A stretch of 64,000 nucleotides of DNA from Pseudomonas ceruminis (GCF_021602025.1 NZ_BQHW01000008.1:142089-206088), one strand, 5' to 3'; numbered from the stretch's first letter, positions 26,098-32,659 are shown. Made by a program: numbers and translations. Notes: generated from the sequence alone by a model not told the origin.

Positions 26098-26751
26098 TCA
26101 GAACGGGATTTCGTCTGAGAAGTCAGGCGGTGCGCCGTAGTCGTAGTTGTCTTGCTGGGCGTATCCGCTGGATACCTGCGCTGACTTCGGTCGACGGTCA
26201 TGCACTGGCTTCTTCATCAACTGCTGGACCATCTTTTCCAGCTTCGCTGGGGTAGTGCAACGCGGGTCGAGGATCTCGTATGCCGTCTTCTGCTTGAAAA
26301 AAAAAAATGGCGCGTAAATGATCGGTCGCGGCATGCCGGTCTGGCTGCTCTTCTCGATCTCCATCTGGATGAGCAGGCCGATTGGCTTCTTCAGGAGCTC
26401 GGGGAAGCCAGGGGCGGTTACCTGCTCACGCTGCTTGGTGTCGTTGTTCCATTTCTCGAACTGAGTTGGCTGCGGTGCGCCTACGGTGCGCAGCTGCAGG
26501 CAGGCCATGATGGCGTTCATCATGGCGTAGCCGCCCTCGTTTCGGGTGCCGTGCTGGTAGGTCAGGTTGAGGTAGAAGGTCGCCTCAGCCCCGTCGCGGC
26601 TCTTGAAGGTGAAGCCGATACCGGTAGAACCTGTGTCCTGCTTCTCCATGTATTCGGCGCGCAGGAACTCGCCAATAAACTTGCCTGCCTCGTCGATGAA
26701 TGCTGACTTGTTGTCCGCGGATCGCGCGGCATTTGCGTCCAGGTTGAACAT
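26098..26751 (-). CDS. DUF669-like ssDNA-binding protein, corrupted by adapter sequence
   Basis: The 217-residue frame starts MFNLDANAARSADNKSAFID, has a beta-rich core and ends with the acidic FSDEIPF typical of single-stranded-DNA-binding proteins. It sits between the exonuclease and the ATPase. Residues about 149-160 read as a Phe run plus KQKTAYEI, which is the translated Illumina P7 adapter and its poly-A tail (26273-26307). The true residues there are lost; the reading frame happens to survive. The rest of the protein appears genuine. Confidence 0.7.
   Translation of the reverse strand: MFNLDANAARSADNKSAFIDEAGKFIGEFLRAEYMEKQDTGSTGIGFTFKSRDGAEATFYLNLTYQHGTRNEGGYAMMNAIMACLQLRTVGAPQPTQFEKWNNDTKQREQVTAPGFPELLKKPIGLLIQMEIEKSSQTGMPRPIIYAPFFFFKQKTAYEILDPRCTTPAKLEKMVQQLMKKPVHDRRPKSAQVSSGYAQQDNYDYGAPPDFSDEIPF
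26273..26307. other. Illumina P7 adapter plus poly-A, assembly artefact
   Basis: Bases 26273-26296 equal the end of the Illumina P7 adapter; the last 19 are GTATGCCGTCTTCTGCTTG. Eleven A follow (26297-26307), exactly as when a read runs off the adapter. This is not biological sequence. Confidence 0.97.
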
Positions 26752-26762
26752 TCAGAAGGCTC

Positions 26763-27395
26763 CTATGCGGCCTGGTTGGTATTGGTGAGGTCGTAGTACT
26801 CGCAGATCGCGGCATCGACCAGGGCGAGGTCGTTATCGATCATCGCCTCGTTGAACATGCCCATTGGGGCCTTGGTGGTGTCCGACCCGTTGTTTCGGGT
26901 GCTGAACAGGTGCTGGCCGTCGCTGACAACCGATCGAAGGACGATGGTGACCATGCCCTCCAAGGTGATCTTCTCGTCCAGCATCTTGCCGATGGTCTTC
27001 ATCTTGATCTGGCCGGCGTCCGTCTCCTCGGTGTGGCTGAGGATGTAGACGCGAACGTCATCGGGCAGACCGAGCAGTGCCTCGAAGATGTTCCAGGTGT
27101 GCCGGCCGATCTCGGTGAACTTGTCGAACCCTTTCTCCTCGCTCCGGCGCATGAACTCGTTGGCCAGGATGTACTGGAAGTCGTCGATCACGATCACCTT
27201 GCGCTTGGTCTGGCGGCAGGCGCCGATCACCTTGACCCAGTTATCAGTCACGTACGACTTCCATGCCTTTGAGCCGGGGAAGGGAAGTGGTTTCTTGATG
27301 ACCTGAACCAAGGCCACGTCATCAGGCTTGAAATTGCGCAGCGATGCGCTCTTGCCGGCCCCGGACTTGCCGAGGATCAGGGTTACGGTTGCCAT
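26763..27395 (-). CDS. RecA/Sak4-like phage recombination ATPase
   Basis: The 210-residue protein begins MATVTLILGKSGAGKSASLR, a Walker A motif, and RKVIVIDDFQYILANEFMRR is Walker B. VRVYILSHTEE resembles the sensor strand of Sak4 and RecA-like phage ATPases. With the exonuclease and DUF669-like genes it forms a recombination module. AGGTG precedes the ATG at 27395. A Sak4 annealase role is the best inference. Confidence 0.78.
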   Translation of the reverse strand: MATVTLILGKSGAGKSASLRNFKPDDVALVQVIKKPLPFPGSKAWKSYVTDNWVKVIGACRQTKRKVIVIDDFQYILANEFMRRSEEKGFDKFTEIGRHTWNIFEALLGLPDDVRVYILSHTEETDAGQIKMKTIGKMLDEKITLEGMVTIVLRSVVSDGQHLFSTRNNGSDTTKAPMGMFNEAMIDNDLALVDAAICEYYDLTNTNQAA

Positions 27396-27403
27396 GCGGC
27401 ACC

Positions 27404-27550
27404 TCAGCTTGGTTGGTTGTCCCACTGCCGCTCAATGCGAGCGGCCTCTTCTTCGTACTCTTTGCGATCGTCGCCCTGGTACCGCTCAGGCGAGAACGAT
27501 CCGACCGTCTTCCAGTCGAGCTGGGCGGCCAGGCGGGGTGTTGTGTTCAT
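27404..27550 (-). CDS. Small phage protein (48 aa)
   Basis: GGGAGGG lies just before the ATG, which overlaps the stop of the upstream gene by 4 bases. The product starts MNTTPRLAAQLDWKTVGSFS and ends in a charged helix. Its stop is eight bases before the ATPase start. No family is recognised. Confidence 0.55.
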   Translation of the reverse strand: MNTTPRLAAQLDWKTVGSFSPERYQGDDRKEYEEEAARIERQWDNQPS

Positions 27551-27855
27551 AGGCCCTCCCTTGCGCCGTCAGGCTTGCGTGGCCAGAAGTCGTAGGCAAA
27601 CGCCGACAGCGCCATGTGCATCTTGTTGGCGCGCTCCATGCCAGGCCGGCGCAGAACCTCCTTGAGGTAGCACCACTGCAGCTCGCCGTAACCGTAGGAG
27701 CTGGGGTTGTTGACGTGATCGGCCTCGATCACCTTGGCCAGTTCATCGAAGAACTTGGCCTGCTGGGTGTCCTCCATGGCCCAGAAGGCCTTGGCCAGGA
27801 TTGCCGGCGTCAGGCCGACAGCCTGCTGCTCGAGCTCTACGCGAATCTCGGACAT
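27547..27855 (-). CDS. Hypothetical phage protein (102 aa)
   Basis: GGGAG precedes the ATG at 27855; MSEIRVELEQQAVGLTPAIL begins a helical protein with MEDTQQAKFFDELAKVI. It resembles early phage proteins of unknown role. ATGA-coupled to the 48-residue gene. Confidence 0.6.
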   Translation of the reverse strand: MSEIRVELEQQAVGLTPAILAKAFWAMEDTQQAKFFDELAKVIEADHVNNPSSYGYGELQWCYLKEVLRRPGMERANKMHMALSAFAYDFWPRKPDGAREGL

Positions 27856-27899
27856 GCGAATCTCCCGCGCCATGCGTGCGGCTGGCGCTGACAAGTTGG

Positions 27900-28016
27900 T
27901 TATTGGGTGATGGAGCCGGCCAGGGCGCTTGCGAGCATCCAGGCAGTGCAGAGGAATAGGGTGATGAAGCTACCGCGCCAGGTGGCAATACGACGGGCGC
28001 GTTGGGAGCTCGTCAT
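27900..28016 (-). CDS. Small membrane protein (38 aa)
   Basis: A basic N terminus (MTSSQRARRIATWRGS) is followed by one membrane helix (FITLFLCTAWMLASALAG). It overlaps the upstream gene by ATGA, which supports translation. A role at the inner membrane is likely; no family is recognised. Confidence 0.5.
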   Translation of the reverse strand: MTSSQRARRIATWRGSFITLFLCTAWMLASALAGSITQ

Positions 28017-28213
28017 AGCTCCACCAGTCGACCGCGAGGATCAATGCCCCAGTCGCTTTCCATGAATGCGCTGGCGTCGCGCTGAGGCTGCCGCCAGGCG
28101 CCTTTGACTGGGCACTCAAGCTCACACACGAGGGTTTCGCGTGGCCGCTTGAGTACGTCGCCCAGTTCGGCAACCTGCTCGTCGATGAGCGACTTCACGA
28201 TTGGCGTTGTCAT
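28013..28213 (-). CDS. Hypothetical phage protein (66 aa)
   Basis: A soluble protein that begins MTTPIVKSLIDEQVAELGDV and ends GIDPRGRLVEL. It has ATGA overlaps at both ends. No family is recognised. Confidence 0.55.
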   Translation of the reverse strand: MTTPIVKSLIDEQVAELGDVLKRPRETLVCELECPVKGAWRQPQRDASAFMESDWGIDPRGRLVEL

Positions 28214-28440
28214 GCCACCCTCCCGTTTACTTCAAGCCACTGCTGATGGGCACGCTCGATGATTCGATTCAAGCGCTCGGTGTAGCTGCGCTGCTTGGGG
28301 ATATCGATTGCGCCGGTCAGGCCGGCAAGGTCGATGGCCATCGACAGCTCGCCGCGCAGCCCCTCGCTGAACGAGGCTTCGATGGCCACGAAACGCGAGT
28401 TGATGATGGCGACAACCTCGTCGCGTGTTCCTCTGTTCAT
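28210..28440 (-). CDS. Hypothetical phage protein (76 aa)
   Basis: AGGAGG precedes the ATG at 28440. The protein is mainly helical, with IINSRFVAIEASFSEGLRGE and TERLNRIIERAHQQWLEVNG. ATGA-coupled on both sides. Confidence 0.6.
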   Translation of the reverse strand: MNRGTRDEVVAIINSRFVAIEASFSEGLRGELSMAIDLAGLTGAIDIPKQRSYTERLNRIIERAHQQWLEVNGRVA

Positions 28441-28691
28441 GCAGTCCTCCTGACGGCGCCTGAGCCGCACATGGCTTCCATCTTGCCTAGTGCCGCGGCA
28501 ATCACGCGGCGACTGCTGGCTTTGCGGTGCTCTTCTTGCTGTCGGATCATCGCGAGCCAGGCTTGGTTGTTCGCGGCTGCCTGCTCGGGGGTAATGTTTG
28601 CGGCCCAGTGGACTTCGAAATCACCGGAGATCCGGCGATCAAGCTCACGGCCCTGGGCACTGTCTGCGTAAAGCTCATGCTCGCGAGCCAT
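28437..28691 (-). CDS. Hypothetical phage protein (84 aa)
   Basis: GGAGG precedes the ATG. The product is a charged helical protein, MAREHELYADSAQGRELDRR, with NNQAWLAMIRQQEEHRKASS. It is coupled to the next gene by ATGA. No family is recognised. Confidence 0.55.
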   Translation of the reverse strand: MAREHELYADSAQGRELDRRISGDFEVHWAANITPEQAAANNQAWLAMIRQQEEHRKASSRRVIAAALGKMEAMCGSGAVRRTA

Positions 28692-28712
28692 GATCGCCTC
28701 CAGGTGGTGGGT

Positions 28713-29156
28713 TCAGTCGGTGTATGCGATGTACTTGAAGCGACCATTACCGAATTGCTCGAAGCGGCCGCCGAAGGTGCCAATGACCTCGCGCTCAACC
28801 TCTTCGCGAGTCATGTGTTCCGGGTAGACGCCTTCCTTGATCATTGAGGCGTTGGTGTGGGGCACGAAGCGCCAGCTGACCTTTGTGTTATCCAGCGGGG
28901 CATTCCTGAGTCGCTCCCACTCTTCGGCCTGTGCTCTCCAGAAGTCTTTTTGCTCCTGGCTTACTGGTTCTGGTTCGGGAGCCGGATCTTCCGACTCTTC
29001 CCAGCCGCAAGCCTCGCAGTAGCCGCGAGGAGCGGTGCATGCCCCGCAGGGTGGGTTGATATGGCAGCTGCAGTTCTCTACATCGTGCGATTCGATGACG
29101 CCCTCACAGCCGTCACGGCTGCAAGTATCGCCCTCGCAATATCCGAGTTCGCTCAT
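28713..29156 (-). CDS. Cysteine-rich zinc-binding-like phage protein
   Basis: The first 60 of 147 residues hold eleven cysteines in C-x4-C, C-x-C and C-x2-C arrangements (GYCEGDTCSRDGC, NCSCHINPPCGAC, YCEACGW), suggesting two or three zinc knuckles. The C-terminal half is a small alpha-beta domain ending RFEQFGNGRFKYIAYTD. It lies downstream of a 445-base gap packed with inverted repeats. The start at 29156 has a modest purine-rich leader. Confidence 0.6.
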   Translation of the reverse strand: MSELGYCEGDTCSRDGCEGVIESHDVENCSCHINPPCGACTAPRGYCEACGWEESEDPAPEPEPVSQEQKDFWRAQAEEWERLRNAPLDNTKVSWRFVPHTNASMIKEGVYPEHMTREEVEREVIGTFGGRFEQFGNGRFKYIAYTD

Positions 29157-29176
29157 GTTCGTTTGCTCGATTGGCA

Positions 29177-29250
29177 ACCGCATTGGCCAGGAGCCAGGCG
29201 CGGGTGACCAAACCCACCGTGAAAGGTGGCCTGGCGCCTGCCAATGCGGT
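29177..29250. repeat. Long imperfect inverted repeat 1
   Basis: Arms 29177-29198 and 29230-29250 match over 20 bp with one bulge and one mismatch; the outermost 11 bp, ACCGCATTGGC, are perfect. The loop holds a smaller CCACC/GGTGG stem. It is the first of seven stems in the gap 29157-29601. Confidence 0.75.
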
Positions 29251-29280
29251 CGTATGTGAAGGGAAGGGGATGCGGGATGC

Positions 29281-29340
29281 ATCGGGAAGCGCATGGCCGG
29301 TAACGACATTTGATCCGGACGATTCCATGCGCTTTCCGAT
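29281..29340. repeat. Long imperfect inverted repeat 2
   Basis: Arms 29281-29296 and 29325-29340 are complementary at 15 of 16 positions, the odd one being a G-T wobble; GCGCATGG is the inner part. No T-run follows. Confidence 0.75.
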
Positions 29341-29398
29341 GAGCCCCGCTAAAGGATCATCGGGCCTGCTGGTGGCTCACTGCAGGCAGGTGATTGAG

Positions 29399-29564
29399 AG
29401 CCGCTGTTAGCGCAGCGGTTGCCTAGCTCGACGCTTGCAACATCGAACGTTTCCCGTTGCTGATACCCGCCGGGATTAGGGTCGAAGGAGAAGACTGCTT
29501 GACTAGGCAGTCTCACTGATCAGCTCAGTGTTTTCGGCATGCCCTGCGATGGGGATCAGGGCAT
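29399..29564. repeat. Five shorter hairpins, non-coding gap
   Basis: Stems are AGCCGCTG/CAGCGGTT (29399-29420), AGACTGC/GCAGTCT (29492-29513), CACTGA/TCAGTG (29514-29530) and ATGCCCTG/CAGGGCAT (29539-29564), with a weaker one at 29366-29386. No gene is supported in 29157-29601. The region is probably an untranslated, highly structured part of the leftward early transcript. Confidence 0.6.
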
Positions 29565-29601
29565 CGGGCAGTTAACGTCAGGCGGACGTGGCGCTGGTTG
29601 T

Positions 29602-29874
29602 TCAGTCGTCCTCGCCCTGGGCCAGCATCTTCTCGATGTCAGCGGCGTTAGGCTTCTGCCAATTCTTGATCTGGCCGGTTTCCAGATCGATGTTGAGGAT
29701 CAGGTAGTCGCCGTAGTGTTCTCCCGGGAAGAAGTCGGGCACGTAGCCCTCGTAGCTGCCCACCTCGTCGCCCTGGGCGTCCTGGATGCCAGCGGCAAAG
29801 CCGTCGCGCACCTTGATGTGAAGGCGAAGCTCGGTCACGTCGACCTGAACCGTTTTCTGCTGGTTGATCTGCAT
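29602..29874 (-). CDS. Hypothetical phage protein (90 aa)
   Basis: The protein begins MQINQQKTVQVDVTELRLHI and contains PDFFPGEHYGDYLILNIDLE, a beta-rich small domain seen in many Pseudomonas phages. The leader carries GGGGAATCCACTGGAG with a nested hairpin (29891-29932). Function is unknown. Confidence 0.65.
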   Translation of the reverse strand: MQINQQKTVQVDVTELRLHIKVRDGFAAGIQDAQGDEVGSYEGYVPDFFPGEHYGDYLILNIDLETGQIKNWQKPNAADIEKMLAQGEDD

Positions 29875-29890
29875 GCTGTGTTCTCCAGTG

Positions 29891-29932
29891 GATTCCCCCT
29901 GATGCGCCCCGCTTGAGGCGCACCGGGGAATC
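29891..29932 (-). promoter_or_regulatory. Nested leader hairpin before the 90-residue gene
   Basis: GATTCCCC (29891-29898) pairs with GGGGAATC (29925-29932), and inside it TGCGCC pairs with GGCGCA. The outer right arm belongs to the sequence GGGAATCCACTGGAG, read on the minus strand, that also precedes the gene at 30150-30356, so folding could hide the ribosome site. Confidence 0.5.
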
Positions 29933-29937
29933 GCCTG

Positions 29938-30153
29938 TCATGCCGAATACTCGTACCAACTATTCAGCTCCTGTGTTCCATTGCTGTTGTTGAACCTCCA
30001 GATGAGTCGGTCAACTACCGCGCCGTCGCGGAAAATGCAGATGTTCTCCTCGACCTTCTCGCACCATCCGACGAACTCACCGGCAGGTCGTGTCATGTGC
30101 TTTGCGCTTGCGAAGATGCGGCAGCCGCGCATTGGCCTGAAGAACCGCATCAT
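29938..30153 (-). CDS. Hypothetical phage protein (71 aa)
   Basis: A basic start (MMRFFRPMRGCRIFASAKHM) is followed by a beta-rich domain with KVEENICIFRDGAVVDRLIW. Coupled by ATGA to the first gene of the operon. No family is recognised. Confidence 0.55.
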   Translation of the reverse strand: MMRFFRPMRGCRIFASAKHMTRPAGEFVGWCEKVEENICIFRDGAVVDRLIWRFNNSNGTQELNSWYEYSA

Positions 30154-30356
30154 GCGTACATCCTCACCGTCACGTAGCCGTTGCTGGCCACGACGTGCTC
30201 CCAGCGGTTGAAGTAAACGATGCCGCCGAACTTGTTGATCGCGGCCTGTTTGACCTGCTGCACGACCGATTCAACACGCTCGCCCTGGTCGGGAAGAGCA
30301 AGCCATTCCAAGCGCTTGCCGTTACTGAGGTGATTGTCGATGTAGAACTGAGCCAT
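30150..30356 (-). CDS. First gene of the leftward early operon (68 aa)
   Basis: The product begins MAQFYIDNHLSNGKRLEWLA and ends HVVASNGYVTVRMYA. GGAGGAAG precedes the ATG. It is about 560 bases downstream of the pL promoter, behind a leader without a gene. A very early host-takeover role is possible but not shown. Confidence 0.6.
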   Translation of the reverse strand: MAQFYIDNHLSNGKRLEWLALPDQGERVESVVQQVKQAAINKFGGIVYFNRWEHVVASNGYVTVRMYA

Positions 30357-30921
30357 TTCGTCTTCCTCCAGTGGATTCCCGAAACACCCGGTCGCCCAGG
30401 TGCTTCAGTGAATCGGTTGGACCGGCCTCGCTACTGGCGACAGGCCGGGGTATTGCGTCAGCGATGTCAGGTGCCATATCCCCGCCGCTGATTGCAGGTC
30501 AGGCTTCGTCGGTGTGGGCTTCGAGCTTCCTCCTCATGGCGGCAATCAGTGCCTGTTCGCCATGGATCGCAGGCCCTTACAACATGCACGCTACAGCTCT
30601 GAATGCCCGATTGAGTGGGGCAGGGTGCATGAGGTCCGGCGCCCCTCAATGCCGAAGCTCGGGGCGCTAATTCAGTTCGGTGTCTCTCCCTTCTGCCGCT
30701 GGGATTCGCGGGGCGCATCGCTTGCCGGGTCATTCACTCGGTTCAGGCATTTCGCCTTCGTCAGCCGTACAGGGTTGTCCCTGTCGTGGGCAGCCTTTCG
30801 GGGCTGTCTGGCGCCGGTCGCCGGTAGAGGCAATGCGGTCTGTTGGTTGTTGCGCTGGTTGTTAAAGAGCGGCGGCCGGTGAGGGCCTCGGCAGTCCCTG
30901 GTTGGTGACTGCTTGAGGTGA
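30357..30921 (-). other. Long untranslated leader of the leftward operon
   Basis: No convincing gene is seen in these 565 bases. On the minus strand there is a boxA-like element (30860-30871), a tight hairpin ACAGGG/CCCTGT with a 4-base loop (30769-30784), a CCGGCCT/AGGCCGG hairpin near 30422, and a short frame ending KLEAHTDEA near 30500 that lacks a usable start. This looks like an antitermination leader, perhaps with a gene remnant. Confidence 0.5.
30860..30871 (-). promoter_or_regulatory. boxA-like antitermination element
   Basis: The minus strand reads CGCTCTTTAACA, matching the bacterial boxA consensus CGCTCTTTAA. It lies about 50 bases downstream of the pL -10. Host Nus factors bind such elements in phage nut sites and ribosomal RNA leaders. 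Confidence 0.55.
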
Positions 30922-30950
30922 AATTTAGAAAACTAAACAGAAATGGTCAA
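30922..30950 (-). promoter_or_regulatory. Early leftward promoter pL
   Basis: On the minus strand TTGACC (30950-30945) and TAAATT (30927-30922) are separated by 17 bases. The -10 is inside the operator at 30924-30937. It has the same operator-to-promoter geometry as pR. Confidence 0.8.
30924..30937. promoter_or_regulatory. CI operator OL1
   Basis: TTTAG-AAAA-CTAAA, a perfect palindrome around four bases that covers the pL -10. The same sequence pattern occurs in the cI-cro gap. Confidence 0.8.
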
Positions 30951-30958
30951 GGCTTATT

Positions 30959-30972
30959 TTTAGAAAACTTAA
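30959..30972. promoter_or_regulatory. CI operator OL2
   Basis: TTTAG-AAAA-CTTAA, an imperfect copy of the OL1 site, 35 bp away centre to centre and just upstream of the pL -35. Confidence 0.7.
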
Positions 30973-31003
30973 CTTTCATGGCGCGAACGGTTTAGGTGGG
31001 GTG

Positions 31004-31027
31004 CAAAAAACCCGCTCAGTGGCGGGT
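31004..31027 (-). terminator. Leftward terminator 2 of the cI transcript
   Basis: On the minus strand AACCCGCC ... GCGGGTT is followed by six T. It would stop transcripts from the cI region before they enter pL. Confidence 0.75.
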
Positions 31028-31069
31028 TACAGGAGGGGGTATTTAGGAGCCAGGCAGGCGCGCGGGCAT

Positions 31070-31092
31070 GAAAAAGCCCGCATCAGCGGGCT
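31070..31092 (-). terminator. Leftward terminator 1 of the cI transcript
   Basis: On the minus strand AGCCCGC-TGAT-GCGGGCT is followed by TTTTC, 17 bases beyond the stop of the exported-protein gene. Confidence 0.8.
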
Positions 31093-31108
31093 ACAGAAAG
31101 AATGCTCT

Positions 31109-31588
31109 CTACTTCGTCGCGGACAGGACCTGGCGCAGACCCTCTAGATCGTCGGCGCGTATCGCGCCTTCGTCACCGCAAACCTTGTACTCAACGGACT
31201 TGGCAGTTGCCAATTTCTCGATGGCCTTACGATCAAGATTTATGGTGAATCGTTCGATGGTGGCACTGCCTGCAGATGAGGATGCATAAGTGGCTTCCAG
31301 ATCGGTCGCTCTCTGGCCATCCACAAGCCAGTTCACAAAATTGCAGCGTCGATATCGACCTTCGTCACCCCAGGTGAGCAGCTCAACCAAATATTTTGCG
31401 CTTTGGCCTTCTGGAAGATAGGCGTAGGTGTTGAATGTAAAGGCTTCTGGGGAAGAGGGTACGGTGGACCAGGATACGCTTCGTAGCCCTGTAAACCGGT
31501 CAGTTTCGTCTTTGACGCTTACTGCCTGAGCCCAAAGGGGCAGGCTCATTAACCCCATTGCAGCGACTGCAGCGATGATCCGCATCAT
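31109..31588 (-). CDS. Exported protein cotranscribed with cI
   Basis: A signal peptide (about 1-22, ending AQAVS) leads a 159-residue precursor. The mature domain has two cysteines (RRCNFVNW and YKVCGDE) and beta-rich sequence. It starts 33 bases after cI, on the same strand, and is followed by two terminators. It should therefore be made in the lysogen, when most phage genes are silent. Exclusion of related phages or change of the host envelope is the likely role; no family is recognised. Confidence 0.7.
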   Translation of the reverse strand: MMRIIAAVAAMGLMSLPLWAQAVSVKDETDRFTGLRSVSWSTVPSSPEAFTFNTYAYLPEGQSAKYLVELLTWGDEGRYRRCNFVNWLVDGQRATDLEATYASSSAGSATIERFTINLDRKAIEKLATAKSVEYKVCGDEGAIRADDLEGLRQVLSATK

Positions 31589-31621
31589 CCAGCTCCCTAA
31601 TTTCAGATTTCGAAAGCAGCG

Positions 31622-32332
31622 CTATAGGAGCACTGAATACCAGAAGACCTTTCCGAGGACGGTGATGCCCGACTCTTTAAGTTGCTGCGCCGTGTATTCC
31701 TCATCTGGATGCTCGTCCTGGTTGAAGCTGCGGAAGCGCAAGCCGCCGCCAGGCATCCGATACAGGGTCTTCACGCGGAGCTCGCCGCCGTGATCAACCG
31801 CATACATCTTGCCGTCCTTCACCGAGGTTGATCCCTTGTCGACGCCGACTGTGCTGCCGTCTGGAAGGACTGGCTCCATGCTGTTGCCGCGCACGGTCAC
31901 GCAGACGGCCTGGTCGAACTGCACGCCTTGGTTGCGCAAGGTCAGCTTTCCGAACCGGAGCTTGCGAGTGCCGGATTTCTCGATCACCGTCCGGCCAGAT
32001 CCGGCGGACAGCTCTACTTCCTTGAGGAACGGCACGTACACCTCATCGTCGTCCAGTGGGGTGTCGTCGTCCCATACGGATATTGGGCCGAGCATGGTGG
32101 CATTGGATTTAGTGGGTGACTCAAGCTCGGGTGAGCCTTTGCCGTCACTCAGCCACTCAGGGCTGCATCGCAGCGCTTTCGCCAGGGCCAGCAGGTTTTT
32201 CCCCTTCGCACCGTTGGTCCCGTTCACCCAGAAAGTGACCGTCGCCTTCGATACGCCAGTGGCTTCGCTGATGTCGGTGGCGCGGAGGCCAAGGGCCTCC
32301 ATGCGCGATTTGAGTCGATCTTTGAATTCCAT
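31622..32332 (-). CDS. cI: CI-like repressor with S24 self-cleavage domain
   Basis: Residues 1-65 are a helix-turn-helix domain (RATDISEATGVSKATVTFWV). The C-terminal half is a LexA/CI peptidase: VRGNSMEPVLPDGS holds the catalytic Ser, ELRVKTLYR the Lys, and LSAGSGRT an Ala-Gly bond suited for RecA-stimulated cleavage. The ATG at 32332 is two bases from operator OR3 and has no ribosome site, so the message from pRM may be leaderless, as in lambda. It should repress pL and pR and keep the prophage silent. Confidence 0.92.
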   Translation of the reverse strand: MEFKDRLKSRMEALGLRATDISEATGVSKATVTFWVNGTNGAKGKNLLALAKALRCSPEWLSDGKGSPELESPTKSNATMLGPISVWDDDTPLDDDEVYVPFLKEVELSAGSGRTVIEKSGTRKLRFGKLTLRNQGVQFDQAVCVTVRGNSMEPVLPDGSTVGVDKGSTSVKDGKMYAVDHGGELRVKTLYRMPGGGLRFRSFNQDEHPDEEYTAQQLKESGITVLGKVFWYSVLL

Positions 32333-32333
32333 A

Positions 32334-32347
32334 TTTAGGATTCTAAA
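32334..32347. promoter_or_regulatory. CI operator OR3
   Basis: TTTAG-GATT-CTAAA, a perfect palindrome of the operator type, two bases from the cI start codon. Binding here would shut off cI itself. Confidence 0.75.
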
Positions 32348-32357
32348 CATTTGGGTG

Positions 32358-32371
32358 TTTAGATAACTTGC
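32358..32371. promoter_or_regulatory. CI operator OR2
   Basis: TTTAG-ATAA-CTTGC, with one good half-site, centred 24 bp from OR3 and overlapping the pR -35. Confidence 0.6.
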
Positions 32372-32396
32372 CTTGTTCTGTTTATTTTTCTAAACT
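32368..32396 (+). promoter_or_regulatory. Early rightward promoter pR
   Basis: TTGCCT (32368-32373) and TAAACT (32391-32396) are 17 bases apart. Operators OR2 and OR1 cover the -35 and -10. The cro-like start codon is 26 bases beyond the -10. Confidence 0.75.
32381..32394. promoter_or_regulatory. CI operator OR1
   Basis: TTTAT-TTTT-CTAAA, one mismatch to the palindrome, centred 23 bp from OR2 and covering the pR -10. Confidence 0.65.
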
Positions 32397-32421
32397 CCGG
32401 AAAGACACCGGAGAAACACCC

Positions 32422-32631
32422 ATGACCTACGACGAAGCTCTGAATCACTTCGGCACCGGCCGCGCAATTGGTGACGCCCTGGGCGTGACCAGCAGCCGCG
32501 TCTCTCAGTGCCGTGCGACTGGCGGGTTCTCCTACCCAATGCAGTGCGTTCTGGAGAAGGAGTCGAGCGGTGCGTTGATCGCCAAGCGCGAAGACGATCC
32601 CGCCAGCGCGCTTAAGAATTCCGCCGCTTAA
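32422..32631 (+). CDS. Cro-like repressor
   Basis: This 69-residue protein is the first of the rightward operon and divergent from cI. ALNHFGTGRAIGDALGVTSS has the pattern of a Cro-type helix-turn-helix. GGAG precedes the ATG at 32422. It should bind the OL and OR sites in competition with CI. The assignment rests on place and fold pattern. Confidence 0.75.
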   Translation: MTYDEALNHFGTGRAIGDALGVTSSRVSQCRATGGFSYPMQCVLEKESSGALIAKREDDPASALKNSAA

Positions 32632-32659
32632 CCATTTCCAACCGCAAGGAGCCATAACC

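Noticed and set aside
30467-30733. 88-codon leftward frame in the pL leader
   Set aside because: Arg/Cys-rich, without ribosome site or pattern; another short frame ending KLEAHTDEA looks like a gene tail but has no start, so at most a remnant.
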